From Ilex aquifolium (Eukaryota; Streptophyta; Magnoliopsida; Aquifoliales; Aquifoliaceae): 64,000 nucleotides of DNA. Positions 35,951 to 48,263 of this stretch are shown here, in pieces (within the stretch, counting starts at the first letter, position 1; each line of letters begins with the position of its first letter). Where the stretch lies: positions 25,709,635 to 25,773,634 of the forward strand of contig OX637405.1 in assembly GCA_951799425.1 (NCBI GenBank), in the 5' to 3' direction. The position numbers were made by a program, and so were the translations under genes. Below the pieces are notes generated by a model, which searched no databases, was not told the origin of the DNA, and saw nothing but the letters and a program-made list of their open reading frames with translations.

Positions 35951-36022
35951 GGGCATTTGGTCTAGTGGCATGATTCTCGCTTAGGGTGCGAGAGGTCCCG
36001 AGTTCAATTCTCGGAATGCCCC
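35951..36022 (+). tRNA. tRNA-Pro, anticodon AGG
   Basis: Complete cloverleaf: acceptor GGGCATT paired with AATGCCC, discriminator C at 36022, anticodon stem CTCGC/GCGAG around loop TTAGGGT (anticodon AGG), and T arm GAGTTCAATTCTC. The A box TGGTCTAGTGG and B box GGTCCCGAGTTCAATTC are both present. No intron and no encoded CCA, as expected for a nuclear plant tRNA. Confidence 0.96.
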
Positions 36023-36023
36023 A

Positions 36024-36030
36024 TTTTTTT
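36024..36030 (+). terminator. RNA polymerase III T-run terminator
   Basis: Seven T residues two bases after the tRNA-Pro 3' end. Confidence 0.85.
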
Positions 36031-36861
36031 CCCAAACATTTTGGTCTTTGGGCTTATGCTTAAGCCTGTCATCGCCACAGTAGAGTAGACCCACTTTGTC
36101 AACCGAGTCATAAAAATTCAGTGTAGTTTCTGGATGCACTGGGGTTATACTTTTGGGCTCAGCACTTCCCATATATCACAAGGTGACAGAACCAACAAAA
36201 GGGTATTTGCAATGGGCTACCAGAAGGTATAAACTGAATTCTATTGATTTTGGATTCCACTGCTTATTATCATAATATTAACAAAAACAAAAACTGAAAG
36301 TCCAAACTATATTTTATTAAGTTAATAATACTTTTGGTTCTACTTTTATCAGTTTGATTTTTAATGAATTAATTTTATCAATTTAGTTTTTAATAAATTA
36401 ATTTTATCATTTTAATCTTAAAATCGTATTTAAATAATCCCTAACAATGAAATTTTATCATTTTTTGATACCCTTTGATGGTATCACGTGATTATTTTCA
36501 CCAAAAACTTAACGAACCGTAAAAATTATTTAAATACAAATTGAATATTTTAAAAACTAAATAAATAAATTTAATACATTAAAAATTAAATTAATAAAAT
36601 GAACATATTTTGAGACTTATTTTATTGTTCTCTGAGACATAGAGATATACTGTAAGTTTTATTATTTCATGATCATCACAGAAGTACACTGAATCAAGCA
36701 CCGTTCTTTACTGAAGACATTTAATAAAGCAAACTTGACAATTTTATTGAAAAACAGAACACACAGATTGATGCAAAACAGAGACTTATAGAAAAGTATT
36801 AAAATACTATATAGATTCTTACTAAACTATTGATAACTTTCTTGAAATCCATATAAACTAC
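36031..36861. other. Spacer between tRNA and polyubiquitin 3' end
   Basis: AT-rich. The right part (about 36700-36861) should hold the polyubiquitin 3' UTR and polyadenylation site. No other gene recognised. Confidence 0.45.
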
Positions 36862-37854
<993 letters not shown>

Positions 37855-37914
37855 TTAATAGAGATCGGAAATTTGGGACTGAATTGATGTGAGGGAGAGG
37901 AGAGCGAGGGCCTG

Positions 37915-37922
37915 TATTTATA
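37915..37922 (-). promoter_or_regulatory. TATA box of the polyubiquitin gene
   Basis: TATAAATA on the minus strand, about 133 bases before the ATG. It predicts a transcription start near 37885 and a roughly 100-nt, CT-rich 5' leader without an obvious intron. Confidence 0.7.
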
Positions 37923-38136
37923 GGAGTTTTTTTGCCGACTTCGTTAAGGAATTGGAGGGGCGTATCCGGAAATACGGAGGAATTAGGGGTCAATGGCGTC
38001 GGTTGGGGTTTGCTTGGGTTAAACTACAAACTTGCGCCTCCCGTTTCCCCTAGTATTTTCCAGAAGCCCCCAGATTTATCCACGTCATCAATTATGTGAT
38101 AGGACGTGGGATTATCTCGATTTAGATTTTTGGAAA

Positions 38137-38962
38137 AATTTTAGTCACACCCCTTTTAATTTATTATATTTTCAAAGGCACCTCTTCTATTATCCAAAAC
38201 ATTATTGCTACCCTTTTTAATTTATATTTAAACATATACCCCTTGCCATTAAACCATCATTTTTTTACATATTAAAATTTGAGCTGATTAAAATTCATTT
38301 TTTTATATATTAAAATTTGATTCGATTAAAATTCAATTCGAGTTAATTAAATTTTATTTTCTTTACGTATTAAAATTCGAGCCGGTTTGAGCTCTACATG
38401 AGCGGTTAGCGCCGATTAAAATTTGTTTCAAGTCGATTAATATTTATATTTTTTCTTAATAAAATTCGTGTCAATTAAAATTCGATTCAAGTTGATTAAA
38501 ATTCAATTTATTACGTATTAAAATTTGAGTCGGTTGAAATTTATATTTTTTTATGTATCAAAATTTGGACTGATTAAAATTCAATACGAGTTGATTAAAA
38601 TTTGATTTGAGCCGATTAAAATGTCGGTTCAAATTTTAATACGTAAAAAAATATAATTTTTAACGGCACGAATTTTAATACGTAAAAAATAAATTTTAAT
38701 TAACTCGAATCGAGTTTTAATCGGCCCAAATTTTAATACGTAAAAAAATTTAAAAAAACAGAGGGGGTCTCATCGAAGATATGTCTATCTAGAAGGGGTG
38801 TGGATGAGGTTTTTCCTAAATTATATCATGGACAATTTAGTAAAATTGCATTATTGTTAACATTTTTAATCTGATAAGGGGTGTCAATGAAGACTCAAAA
38901 AATAAAGGAGGTGTCTTTGAAGATATGATAAATTAGAAAGGGTGTGACTGAAATTTACTCTA
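38137..38962. mobile_element. Fold-back/Mutator-like non-autonomous element, copy 1
   Basis: Long inverted ends: left TTTTAGTCACACCCC then CAAAGGCACCTC; complement of right TTTCAGTCACACCC then CAAAGACACCTC. The similarity extends about 90 bp. The middle is a large imperfect palindrome of 'GATTAAAATT.GAG' and 'CGTAAAAAAAT' motifs centred near 38630. The flanks GATTTTTGG and GATTTTTTGG could be a 9-10 bp TSD, as in Mutator-like elements. No coding capacity. Confidence 0.7.
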
Positions 38963-39409
38963 GATTTTTTGGTGTTTTATTTTTTTTCAATAAAATATAT
39001 TATCTCTCCGGATTCAAGTAAGTTTTGTGGGTGATTGTTCCAGATTTAAATTTAGAAAAAATATATTATAGACGCGCTGATTTGAACTAAGCTTGTCACA
39101 GTTAAATGTCATAGTTAAAAATAAAAATAAAAATAAAAATGAGCATGTTAATCGTGTCTGGTGAAATGAGTTTGTGTCAAGTTTTAACAGGTTTGTGATA
39201 AAAAGTCTTTCAAACAATTATTTCACTTGTTTTTCTTAAATTTCAGTTTTTCTTACCATTCTTACTTTTTTCATTATTAAGGAATGCACATCTTATGGGA
39301 ATATGTGTAAAACACTTAAACTAAACCAAAAAAAATTAACGTTCATGATTAGAAAAAATCTTATGACACTCTATCTAGTTCTTTAACATCTGTTAATCAC
39401 AAAGACGAT
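38963..39409. other. AT-rich spacer, left boundary of the second Tat element not found
   Basis: No gene recognised. The gag region and 5' LTR expected upstream of the protease at 39421 are not here, so the element is truncated at its left side. Confidence 0.4.
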
Positions 39410-39420
39410 TGAAGCTGCCA

Positions 39421-41133
39421 CAAAAAATTTTAGACAATGGAGCGGCCGTCAGCATCTTACCCATAGCCACCATGAAGAAGTTGGGTAGGAAAACCCGTCG
39501 AACTGACTGTCGGTAGTAAGGTCAACATCACGCCTTTCTTCGTGATTGAACAACAACATCCCACAACACTCTTTTGGATTGAGATTGTATCCATATGAGT
39601 GAATGCATCTCATTAACCCTCCACCAGCAGGCTAATCATACCCTATTTGGGGCTAACATCAACATGTCAGACTCCTGGCTATAAGATGAAGGTGTAGGGT
39701 CAATGAAGTTCAAAGGCAAGGATAAATATGGGAAACCCATAGAAAGTCTTATTTTAGATCAACTTGAAGTTCACCGAGGTCCAGTACATGGAGGAAGAAG
39801 TGCTTCAATCCACAAATGTTTTAAGGCCAAATGATTCTGAAAATGATGAGAGTTCATTTGTTGATGGAGCTCAACAACAGTGAGCAAAGAAAACAGGTAG
39901 TGAGGGCCTGCGTCGCCAGAATAAGAACTTATCTGGCAAAAAGGAAAGTCGCAGCATTACAAGCGGCCAACGGACATCAAGACACCATTAACATGGTAGA
40001 GTACAAGGAGGAAGAGTTCAGACAAACCGCCTCCTGAGAGTTCATCAAGTTAGACGAAATCGGTACCGCCCCAGCCAAGCTTGACGATCTTATTGAGGTT
40101 CAAGATCCGTTGTTAGAAGTAAACCTCGGCAAGCCAGATGAACATTGACAAATGTTCGTCAGCAAATTACTAGAGTCGAATTTTCAAGCACTGCTCATAC
40201 AACTGCTAAGAGAATACCGAGATTATTTTTCTTGGAGTTACAAAGAAATGCCAAGGTTAGATCCGGTCTTAGTAGAGCATCGATTGCCAATCAAGGATGG
40301 ATACAGGCTAATCAAACAGGCTCCAAAGTTGATGTCCCAAAAAGTAACCCCGCTGGTAAAGGAGGAGATTGAACGTCTCTTGCAAACTAAGTGCATCCAA
40401 GTGGCCCGATAAGTGGAATGAGTGAGGATCTAACGTCATGCCGGTCAAGAAAAAGGCCAGCAAGATCAAGGTATTCTGCGACTATCATGACCTCAACATA
40501 GCAACTCCGAAAGATGAATATGTCATGCCATTGGCCGATCAGATCGTGGATGCATTGGCCATGAATGTCATCATGTCGTTCATGGACAACAACGTAGGGT
40601 ACCATTAGATCTTCATTGCTGAGGAGTATAGACACAAAACCGCCTTCTGATGTCCACGATCAATTGAGACGTTTAAATGGAGGATCATGCCATTCGGACT
40701 GAAGAACACAGGGGCAATATAACAGAGATTCATGAACACTATCTTCCATGACATGATCAGCAAGATCATTAAGGCGTATATTGACGATATTATAGTCAAA
40801 ATGTAGGACATTGAAAAACACATTGGCGGTCTGAGGGCTATCTTTGAAAGGATGTGTGTCCATTAGTTGAAGATGAATCCGTTGAAGTGCTCATGTGGGA
40901 TCACAGCTAGAAATTTTTTGGGGTTCTTAGTGCACAAGAAGGGGATTGAGGTAGACAAGAATAAAGTGGAGGCCATCATAGAGGTCACGCCTCCGAAGAC
41001 CAAGAAGGAACTACAACACTTGATTGGTCAAGTCAATTTCTTCGAACAGTTCATCGCCAACTTCACTGGAAAGGTGCAGGTATTCTCGTCGCTCCTAAAG
41101 CTGAAAGGTATAGAAGATTTCAGCTGGGAGATG
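39421..41133 (+). pseudogene. Protease and reverse transcriptase of the second Tat-like element
   Basis: Aspartic protease remnant: LDNGAAVSILP at about 39437-39470, where DSGA or DNGA is the active-site pattern. The RT N terminus begins near 40152 (LLREYRDYFSWSYKEMPRLD, EHRLPIKDGYRLIKQ). Further blocks: DYHDLNIATPKDEYVMP, FKWRIMPFGLKNTGA, the catalytic AYIDDIIVK, and MNPLKCSCGI...FLGFLVHKKGIEVD. Numerous stops (for example after CIQVAR, VGYH and IIVKM) and frameshifts make it non-functional. It ends at the AGATG that forms one side of the TSD of the inserted solo LTR. Confidence 0.85.
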
Positions 41134-41995
41134 TGCTCCACTTCGGAAGTTGTAAACCCAAGTATAGGTGTCAAGCAAATAGTAATTTCTTGGTAGAGTC
41201 CAAGGTCGAACAACAGGAAGATGGGGATTTTAGAGTGAAAAATATTTAATAAAAAAAATATGTTGTGTGTTTGAGAGAGTGATTTGGTAATTTGAATTTA
41301 ATACAATTAAACTAAATTTTTTTAAGAAAAGTAATGTGGAGAAATACTTAGGCATTGGGTACTTCTTCAATAACACTTGAGTGGTAAATTAATTCTAATT
41401 TTCAATCTCAATTGAGAATCAACTAGAGAGTGAACCCAATTGGAGGATTTAACAATAATTAATTAGGAAATTCTCTTAAGGTATAATCAATGAGTTAATA
41501 TAAATGAATCCAAACATTCAGTTGTTAATTACAAGCATTCAACATGCTCGGAGTCAATGATCACTACAAGAATTAAGGCCTTTTGAGGCGAATTTTTTGT
41601 GACAGTAAGATTGCCGCCACAAAAAAAGTCATTTTTTGCGGTATTTTTTTCGCGGCAGTTGAATTGCTGTAAAAAATGATAAATTTTGCATTACCCTTTT
41701 TTTGTGATGGGCTATGCCCTATTGCAAGTAATGTAACAAGATAATGATGACGTTTTTTTTAAATTTATTTTTTTGGCATTTTTTTTTTGCTTGTTTTTCC
41801 CCCAATTAAAGAATTCATTGAAAAACCAAAAAAAAAAAACGAACTAATGATAAAGTCATCAAGAAAGATACCTAACAATTAAAACTATCAAGAAAGACTC
41901 CTAATTTATAAATAACACCAATTCTATAAGGGTTATATCCCATTTTTTTTTATTTGTGATATAATTGAACTCTAAATGGAATAGGATATTAGCTA

Positions 41996-42120
41996 CCAAT
42001 GGGCCTTTAGTCCAATGGTATTCCTTGTCTCATAAAGGTTTTGCATTTTTTAGGTCAAGGGTTCAAGTCCCTCTCCCCCTTCCCCTTCCCCTTCCCCCTT
42101 CCCCCTCCCAAAAAAAAAAA
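41996..42120 (+). repeat. tRNA-derived SINE-like sequence
   Basis: TTAGTCCAATGGTA resembles a Pol III A box and GGGTTCAAGTCCC a B box, about 60 bp apart. They are followed by CTTCCCC repeats and an A-run. This looks like a tRNA-related SINE head with a simple tail. No TSD identified. Confidence 0.4.
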
Positions 42121-42525
42121 TTTATTAGCTAGTTTAATCTTAAAATTCAATTCATTAAAATTTGAGTTAATTAAAATTTATATTTTTTTATGTATTAAAA
42201 TTTGGGCCAATTAAAATTCAATGTGAGTTGATTAAAATTTGATTTGAGTCGATTTAAAATAAATTTTAATTGGCTCAAATAGAATTTTAATCGGCTCAAA
42301 TTTTAATACGTAAAAAAATTAGAAAATATAGGGGGTCTCATTGAAGATACGCTTATCTAAGGGGGTGTGGATGAAGTTTGTCCTCAAATATATTATGGAC
42401 AATTTAGTATTCTAGTTAATATTTTTAATCTGACATGAGGTGTTAGTGAAGATTCAAAAAATAGAGGGGTTGTCTTTGAAGGTATGGTAAACTAGAGGGG
42501 GTGTGGTTGAAATTTTTCCAAAACC
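42121..42525. repeat. Fold-back element, truncated copy 2, inside the CACTA element
   Basis: Right half matches the element at 38137-38962: ATTAAAATTTGAGTT repeats, TTTTAATACGTAAAAAAATT, then GTCTTTGAAGGTATGG and GGTGTGGTTGAAATTTTTCC. The left inverted end is missing. Confidence 0.65.
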
Positions 42526-44516
42526 ATAACAACCATGTTTTGTCACTTTTTTTTGGCATTTTCCCCCTAATCGTCTGTTGCTTTGGCTGGCCTCCGTATC
42601 TCTCGAGTACTAGACGCCTGAAATTCCTCACCCTCAAGCACTCACTCATCTTTCGCTCTGCTGTGATTCACTTTGTCAATCGAAGTCAAACTTCGACGAA
42701 AATCTGCGACCCTCGACAGTCATCTTGAAGATCTACTGCGACTCTCGACCACCATCATTGAAGATCTGCTTCACTCACTGAGACGTGGGCTCTACATTGT
42801 GATTTCATTCGTTCACTTGACCCAGTAAGTACATCTCTCTCTCACTTTGCAATTTAGGAGGAGTTAGTTGATACTTGCTATTGTATAAATTTTGGCCTCT
42901 TTCAATTGATTCATTATCAATTTCAAACTGTGCAATTAGGAGCAGTTCAGTAAATTAGCAAATTTTGGATGAATCTTGAAATTATTTGCAACTGATTGTT
43001 TCTCTGGAAAATGAGCATGAAGAAACAAATAGACAAATTCTACAGACGAAAGAAAAATTTACATAAAATCAAGAATTTGTTTGGATGGAGGAGCAGTGAG
43101 TGGTCGGATTGAGAGGGCAATATGGAGGGTGATTTTCTCGGGAAAATGGCGAGGTGTGATGATTTTCTTGGGAAATTGAGGGGGAATAGGATAGGTGATC
43201 GAGGAGAACAAGAGAGTCAATCTTGAAATTATTTGCTATTGATAGAATCCACATTTAATCTATTGTCAATTATAAGATTATCGTCTAAGTGCTCTCAGAG
43301 ATTTTGGAAGTTTTGTTCTCTAACTATTCTTGATATTTATCATTCTATTCTTGATAAGATTACCGTCTAGTTTTGTTCTCTAACTACTCTTGATATTAAT
43401 ATTTATCATTCTAGTGGGAACAACTAGTCCTATATAAGTCAATGCTGATTTTTTGTTGATCCACTAGTCCTCACGTTGTGATTGGATCTATGTTTTTGAA
43501 AATTAAAATGTGTAGTAAGGGGGATTTTATAGAATAATTTAGTAGTCATAGGGGAGTTTTCAATTTATCCAAAGGTCAATCAACTTATTCTTAAATTGCT
43601 TGCCCGACACAACATAACTCTAAAATTAAGACGGTTGATTAATACACAAAATAAAAGGGTTGGATTAATGTTTGAAACTTGTAATGCATTAGATAAAAAA
43701 ATTTTATTTTCGTGGGTATTGACACGAATACAAACACGACACGACACGAATTAGAATGACACGATCCAAAAATAGCAACACGCGGATAAGACGACACAAA
43801 TTGATACTCCTAGACTTTGGGAACTTAAAGTAATAATTATTTTATTTTTTGGGGTAGTTAAAATGATAATTTTTTATTGAATGCATTCTATGATAGATAA
43901 AATAAATTTTCAGCTAATTAATGATGTTCTTCTCGAAGTTTTATTCTTGTTCTTGAATTTTGATTAATTCGCTAGAAAAAGCAAACGAGTATGTTTGGTA
44001 AGAGATGAGATCTTTCTTTTGAGACATAATCAAGGATCCTTAAAAAGCAATACTGTATATAATGATTTGTTACCTTATGCTTCTCTCCCTTGTATTATAT
44101 ACCATTGCAATTTACAAGGCCTTCTACTTTTAAAACCTTTTGTCAAGTATTTTTTTGCACATAGGAAGGGGTATGGGGCTGAAATTATAACTATATGTAT
44201 AGCATAAATCATCCTAAGTTATAGCTTGTAGGTTAGCAAGTTTGTTTTCTTATGATGCAAAGTGTGATACATTACTGGCAATTCATATGTTAGATATTAA
44301 TGTTTTGAACTATAATATCGCTTCACATATAATCTATTTTTCAATTTTTTTATTGAGATATTACTTTGTATTTATTAGATTATGCTACATCTATTTTATT
44401 AAGTAGCTTAAACATTGGAATTCTTCCATGTAATCATGTTCATGTATTTTTCATGTAAATTGAATATTGGTTGTCATAAGCTAAAGTTTTGTTCTTCAGT
44501 TCAGGTTAGTTGAAAT
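42526..44516. other. Non-coding 5' part of the CACTA element
   Basis: AT-rich leader of the element upstream of the transposase. It includes a CGTGTC-rich MITE-like fragment near 43735-43805. No coding exon supported. Confidence 0.45.
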
Positions 44517-47500
44517 ATGGACAAGAGTTGGATTGATTTACCAGATAGAGTCTCAACAGAATACATGAATGGGGTTGATCAATTCCTCAATTTTGCATAC
44601 AGTAATAAGGCATAAGGTTCAACAATCAATTTCCCTCGTAAAAAATGTGCAAATCGCTTATTTTTTCCACGAGAGATTGTGCGTAACCATTTGAGTTACC
44701 ATGGCTTCTTAAAGAAGTATAAGAATTGGATTAACCATGGAGAACCCTACATGTCTTTGTATAGTAACCAAGAAAATGAAAGTTATGTTGATTTAGATGT
44801 CGGGGACAATATGGTCGAAATGATACATGAGGCGATAGGAATTGCAAATATAAGTGAAAATGGTGATTATGATGAACCACCTACAAATGGTCCCCATTCA
44901 AGGGCTAATGAAGAAACAAGAAAGTATTTTAAACTTCTAGAGGAAGCAGAAAGTGAATTGTATCTGGGGTGTAAAGATTTTACGACATTTTCGTTTATTG
45001 TTCAACTTCTGCATATGAAAGTGCTTCATGGATGGACAGATAAGTCTGTTACGATGTTTCTTCAGTTCTTGTTTGAGCTTTTTTCTAAGGGAGCAAAACT
45101 TCCTAATTCATACTGATGACTAGGGCTTTACATATAAGACGTGGGATGCATGCCCTAACAGTTGTATGTTATTTAGAAATGAGGATGAAGGACGTGACGA
45201 GTGTGATATATGCAACACTTTTAGATGGAAACATCAAGAAGGTAATCCAAGTATCAGCACCACCAGAGGTAAACGAATAGCTGCAAAACAGGTGAGATAT
45301 TTTCCTTTGAAGCCAAAACTAAAAAGATTGTTTATGTCATCAAAAACCTCTTCACTCATGAGATGGCATGTTGAGGGACAAACCGATGACGGTGTATTGA
45401 GGCATCCTGCTGATTCTCTGGCATGGAAAAATTTCAATTTGAAAAACCCAATGTTTGCTAGTGACAGTCGGAATGTCATGCTTGGGTTAGCAACCGATGG
45501 ATTTAATCCATTTAGGTCCGTGAATATTGTCCATAGCACTTGGCCTGTCATATTGATTCCATACAACTTACCACCATGGTTGTGCATGAAACAACCATTT
45601 CTTATTCTATTTGTGCTTATTGATGGGCCTAAAGGACCTGGCAACAAGATTGATGTATATTTGCAACCATTAATTGAGGATTTGAAGGAACTATGGGAAG
45701 ATGGTATTCATACGTTTGATGCATCAGGCAATCAAATGTTTCAAATGCACGCAGCATTGTTATGGACAGTTAGTGATCTCCCTGCATATGCCAACTTGTC
45801 AGGGTGATGTACGAAGGGTGCATATGTCTGTCCATCTTGTAATACAAAACCTCGGTCTTATTGGTTGAAGCATTGTAGAAAGTATTCTTATATAGGTCAC
45901 CGTCGATGGTTACCTTACGACCACAAATTTCGAAAGATCAAAGACTCGTTTGATGGCACACGAGAGTATGGATGCAAGCCTACTACTTTGTCTGGAATCG
46001 AGCTGTTGCTACAGTTAGAATCGGAACATATTTTGATTGAGTACAAAAAGGATGATCTTATGGAAACGAAAAATAAAGTAGTACATAGGGACAAAACTAG
46101 GTTGGAAGAAAAAGAGTATTTTATTTGAGCTACCATATTGGAAGCATAATTTAATTAGTCACAACCATGATGTGATGCATATAGAAAAGAATGTTTGAAA
46201 CAATCTATTGTGGACAATACTAGGAGTGGTGGGAAAATCTAAGGACCATCTGAATGCGCGACGTGATCTACAAGAGATGGATATTAGAAGACCATTACAT
46301 CCACAATCTAGAGGTTCTAGTAAAGATTATTTGGCGCCTTCATAATTTTCAATGTATAAGGATGAGAAATATAATTTTGGCAAAGTTTTAAAGAATGTAA
46401 GAGTACCAGATGGATATACATCAAATATTTCACATTGTGTAAATGTGAATGAGCGAAGTATTTGGGGTCTTAAGAGTCACGACAATCGTATTCTGATGCA
46501 ACAACTTATTCCTCTGGCTATACACAAATCATTGCCTAAGAATGTGGTTCAACCTATAATTAAATTGTGTAATTTCTTCATCAAATTATGCTCGAAAGTG
46601 AACTGTGTTTCAGATCTGGAATATGTTCATGACCGTATCGTGCTTACACTTTGTCATCTTGAGAAAATCTTTCCACCATCCTTCTTTGATGTAATGGAGC
46701 ACTTACCTATACATTTAGTTGATGAAGCATTGATTGCTGTAGCAGTACAGTTTCGATGGATGTATCTCATTGAAAGGTGTGTGTTACTTCCTTATTAAAG
46801 GGTCTATCAAACTTTTTATCTAATTTTTGTTTTTATCTTAAATTTTAATTATAGAGTGTACTTATAATTGTTCGTCTAGGTATCTTCTTACTCTTAAACA
46901 ATATGTGCATAATTGCGCTCATCCCGAGGGTTCAATAGCTAAAGGTTACTTGATAGAAGAATCATGAGTTTCGGTGTAAGATATCTTGATGATGTGGAAA
47001 CCAAGTCTAACTGACCATTGAGGAACTATGATGGTGGTGAAGCTTTAGGCCATAGTGTGGGGGAGAGCCTTCAAATTAACCTTGATAATGTAACATGGAC
47101 GCAGACTCATCGGTATGTTCTATTCAATACGGACTCAGTCGCACCATTCATAAAGTAAGTTATATATAACCCAAATTCTTGAGCTAGAGTTTGTGAACCA
47201 TTTATGCAATTTACACATAACTATTGAACTATACAGTGACCACCTTGAACTCCTTCAAAGCCAAATGCCTCGTGCAGATGACCACCAAATTCGGCGCATG
47301 CACATGGAAATATTTCACACATGGTTTATGGAACATGTATGTATTATATATATAATAATACATATGATTTATGTTTTTTAACTTTACATTTTTCTTATCC
47401 TTTAATTTTAAATAATTGTGTAACGCAAGTACAGGTGCAAACTATTCGAAGATCAAGTAATGTCAATTACTCAGATCAAATCAATATATTGGCAGATGGT

Positions 47501-48127
47501 CCCCATTACTCAGCATGAAGATATAAAGCATATATTATCAATGGGTTCGGTTTCGGGTTAAGGACATGAATAACCGTCGAAGTACTCAAAATAGTGGTGT
47601 GACCTTAAAGGCGGATACTGTAAGTTATGCTAGTCGAAAAGACAACAACCCTCGTGTGGGTGTTGTATCATACTATGGAGTCTTAAGCGACATTATTGAA
47701 ATTCGGTACATGAATGATTTGAAATATGTTCTCTTTAAGTGTGATTGGATTGATAACAATGTAGGGAAGAAGGAAGATAACTTTAATTTTACATTAGTAA
47801 ACTTCAAGCATTTATTGTATCGAAACAATCGGTTGACAAATAAATGAACCTTTCATCTTAGCATCCCAAGCCGAACAAGTTTGGAATGTCGAAGACTCTT
47901 TAGAACCCAATTGGCATGTTGCTGTGAAGATGTCTCTGAGGGATTTGTTTGATATGCAATCTAATGAAGCTCAATCAGAACCTTATAACCGTCAAGAATT
48001 GGATGAAAATGTGATGCTCCATGGTGATGATGTTGGTTGGGTGAGGCAGAAAGCAGAAGGAACAACATGTCCCTTAAATAATGTTGTTTTAGGGGATGTC
48101 CAAATGGATGAGTGTGGTGATGGTTGA
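44517..48127 (+). pseudogene. CACTA TNPD/TNP2-type transposase
   Basis: The ATG at 44517 begins MDKSWIDLPDRVSTEYMNGV, the N-terminal transposase-associated domain (PF13963) with its Cys-containing FPRKKCANR. A TAA lies in NKA*GST. Then come the Transposase_21 core (45120-46130: WDACPNSCMLF, DECDICNT, LATDGFNPFRSVN, PPWLCMKQPF, LIDGPKGPGNKIDVYLQPL), the DUF4218 region (46350-46960: NERSIWGLKSHDNRILMQQLIP, FDVMEHLPIHLVDEAL) and the DUF4216 region (47640-47940: SYYGVLSDIIEIRY, CDWIDN, ASQAEQVWNVEDSLEPNWHV). This is the DNA-cleaving protein of En/Spm elements. There are stops and frame changes near 45114, 45807, 46190 and 46342. Introns are likely around 46800-46880 and 47160-47440. Confidence 0.9.
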
Positions 48128-48263
48128 TGTTCTTTGATATGTATATATAGGCATTTGTTTCATATTATTTTAAGAAATAAGAGGTATTTTTGAAAGATTT
48201 TTTTTTTTTTAACTATTATTTTTCAAAGAATGATACTAATATGTGCATGTCTTGTTTACATAT

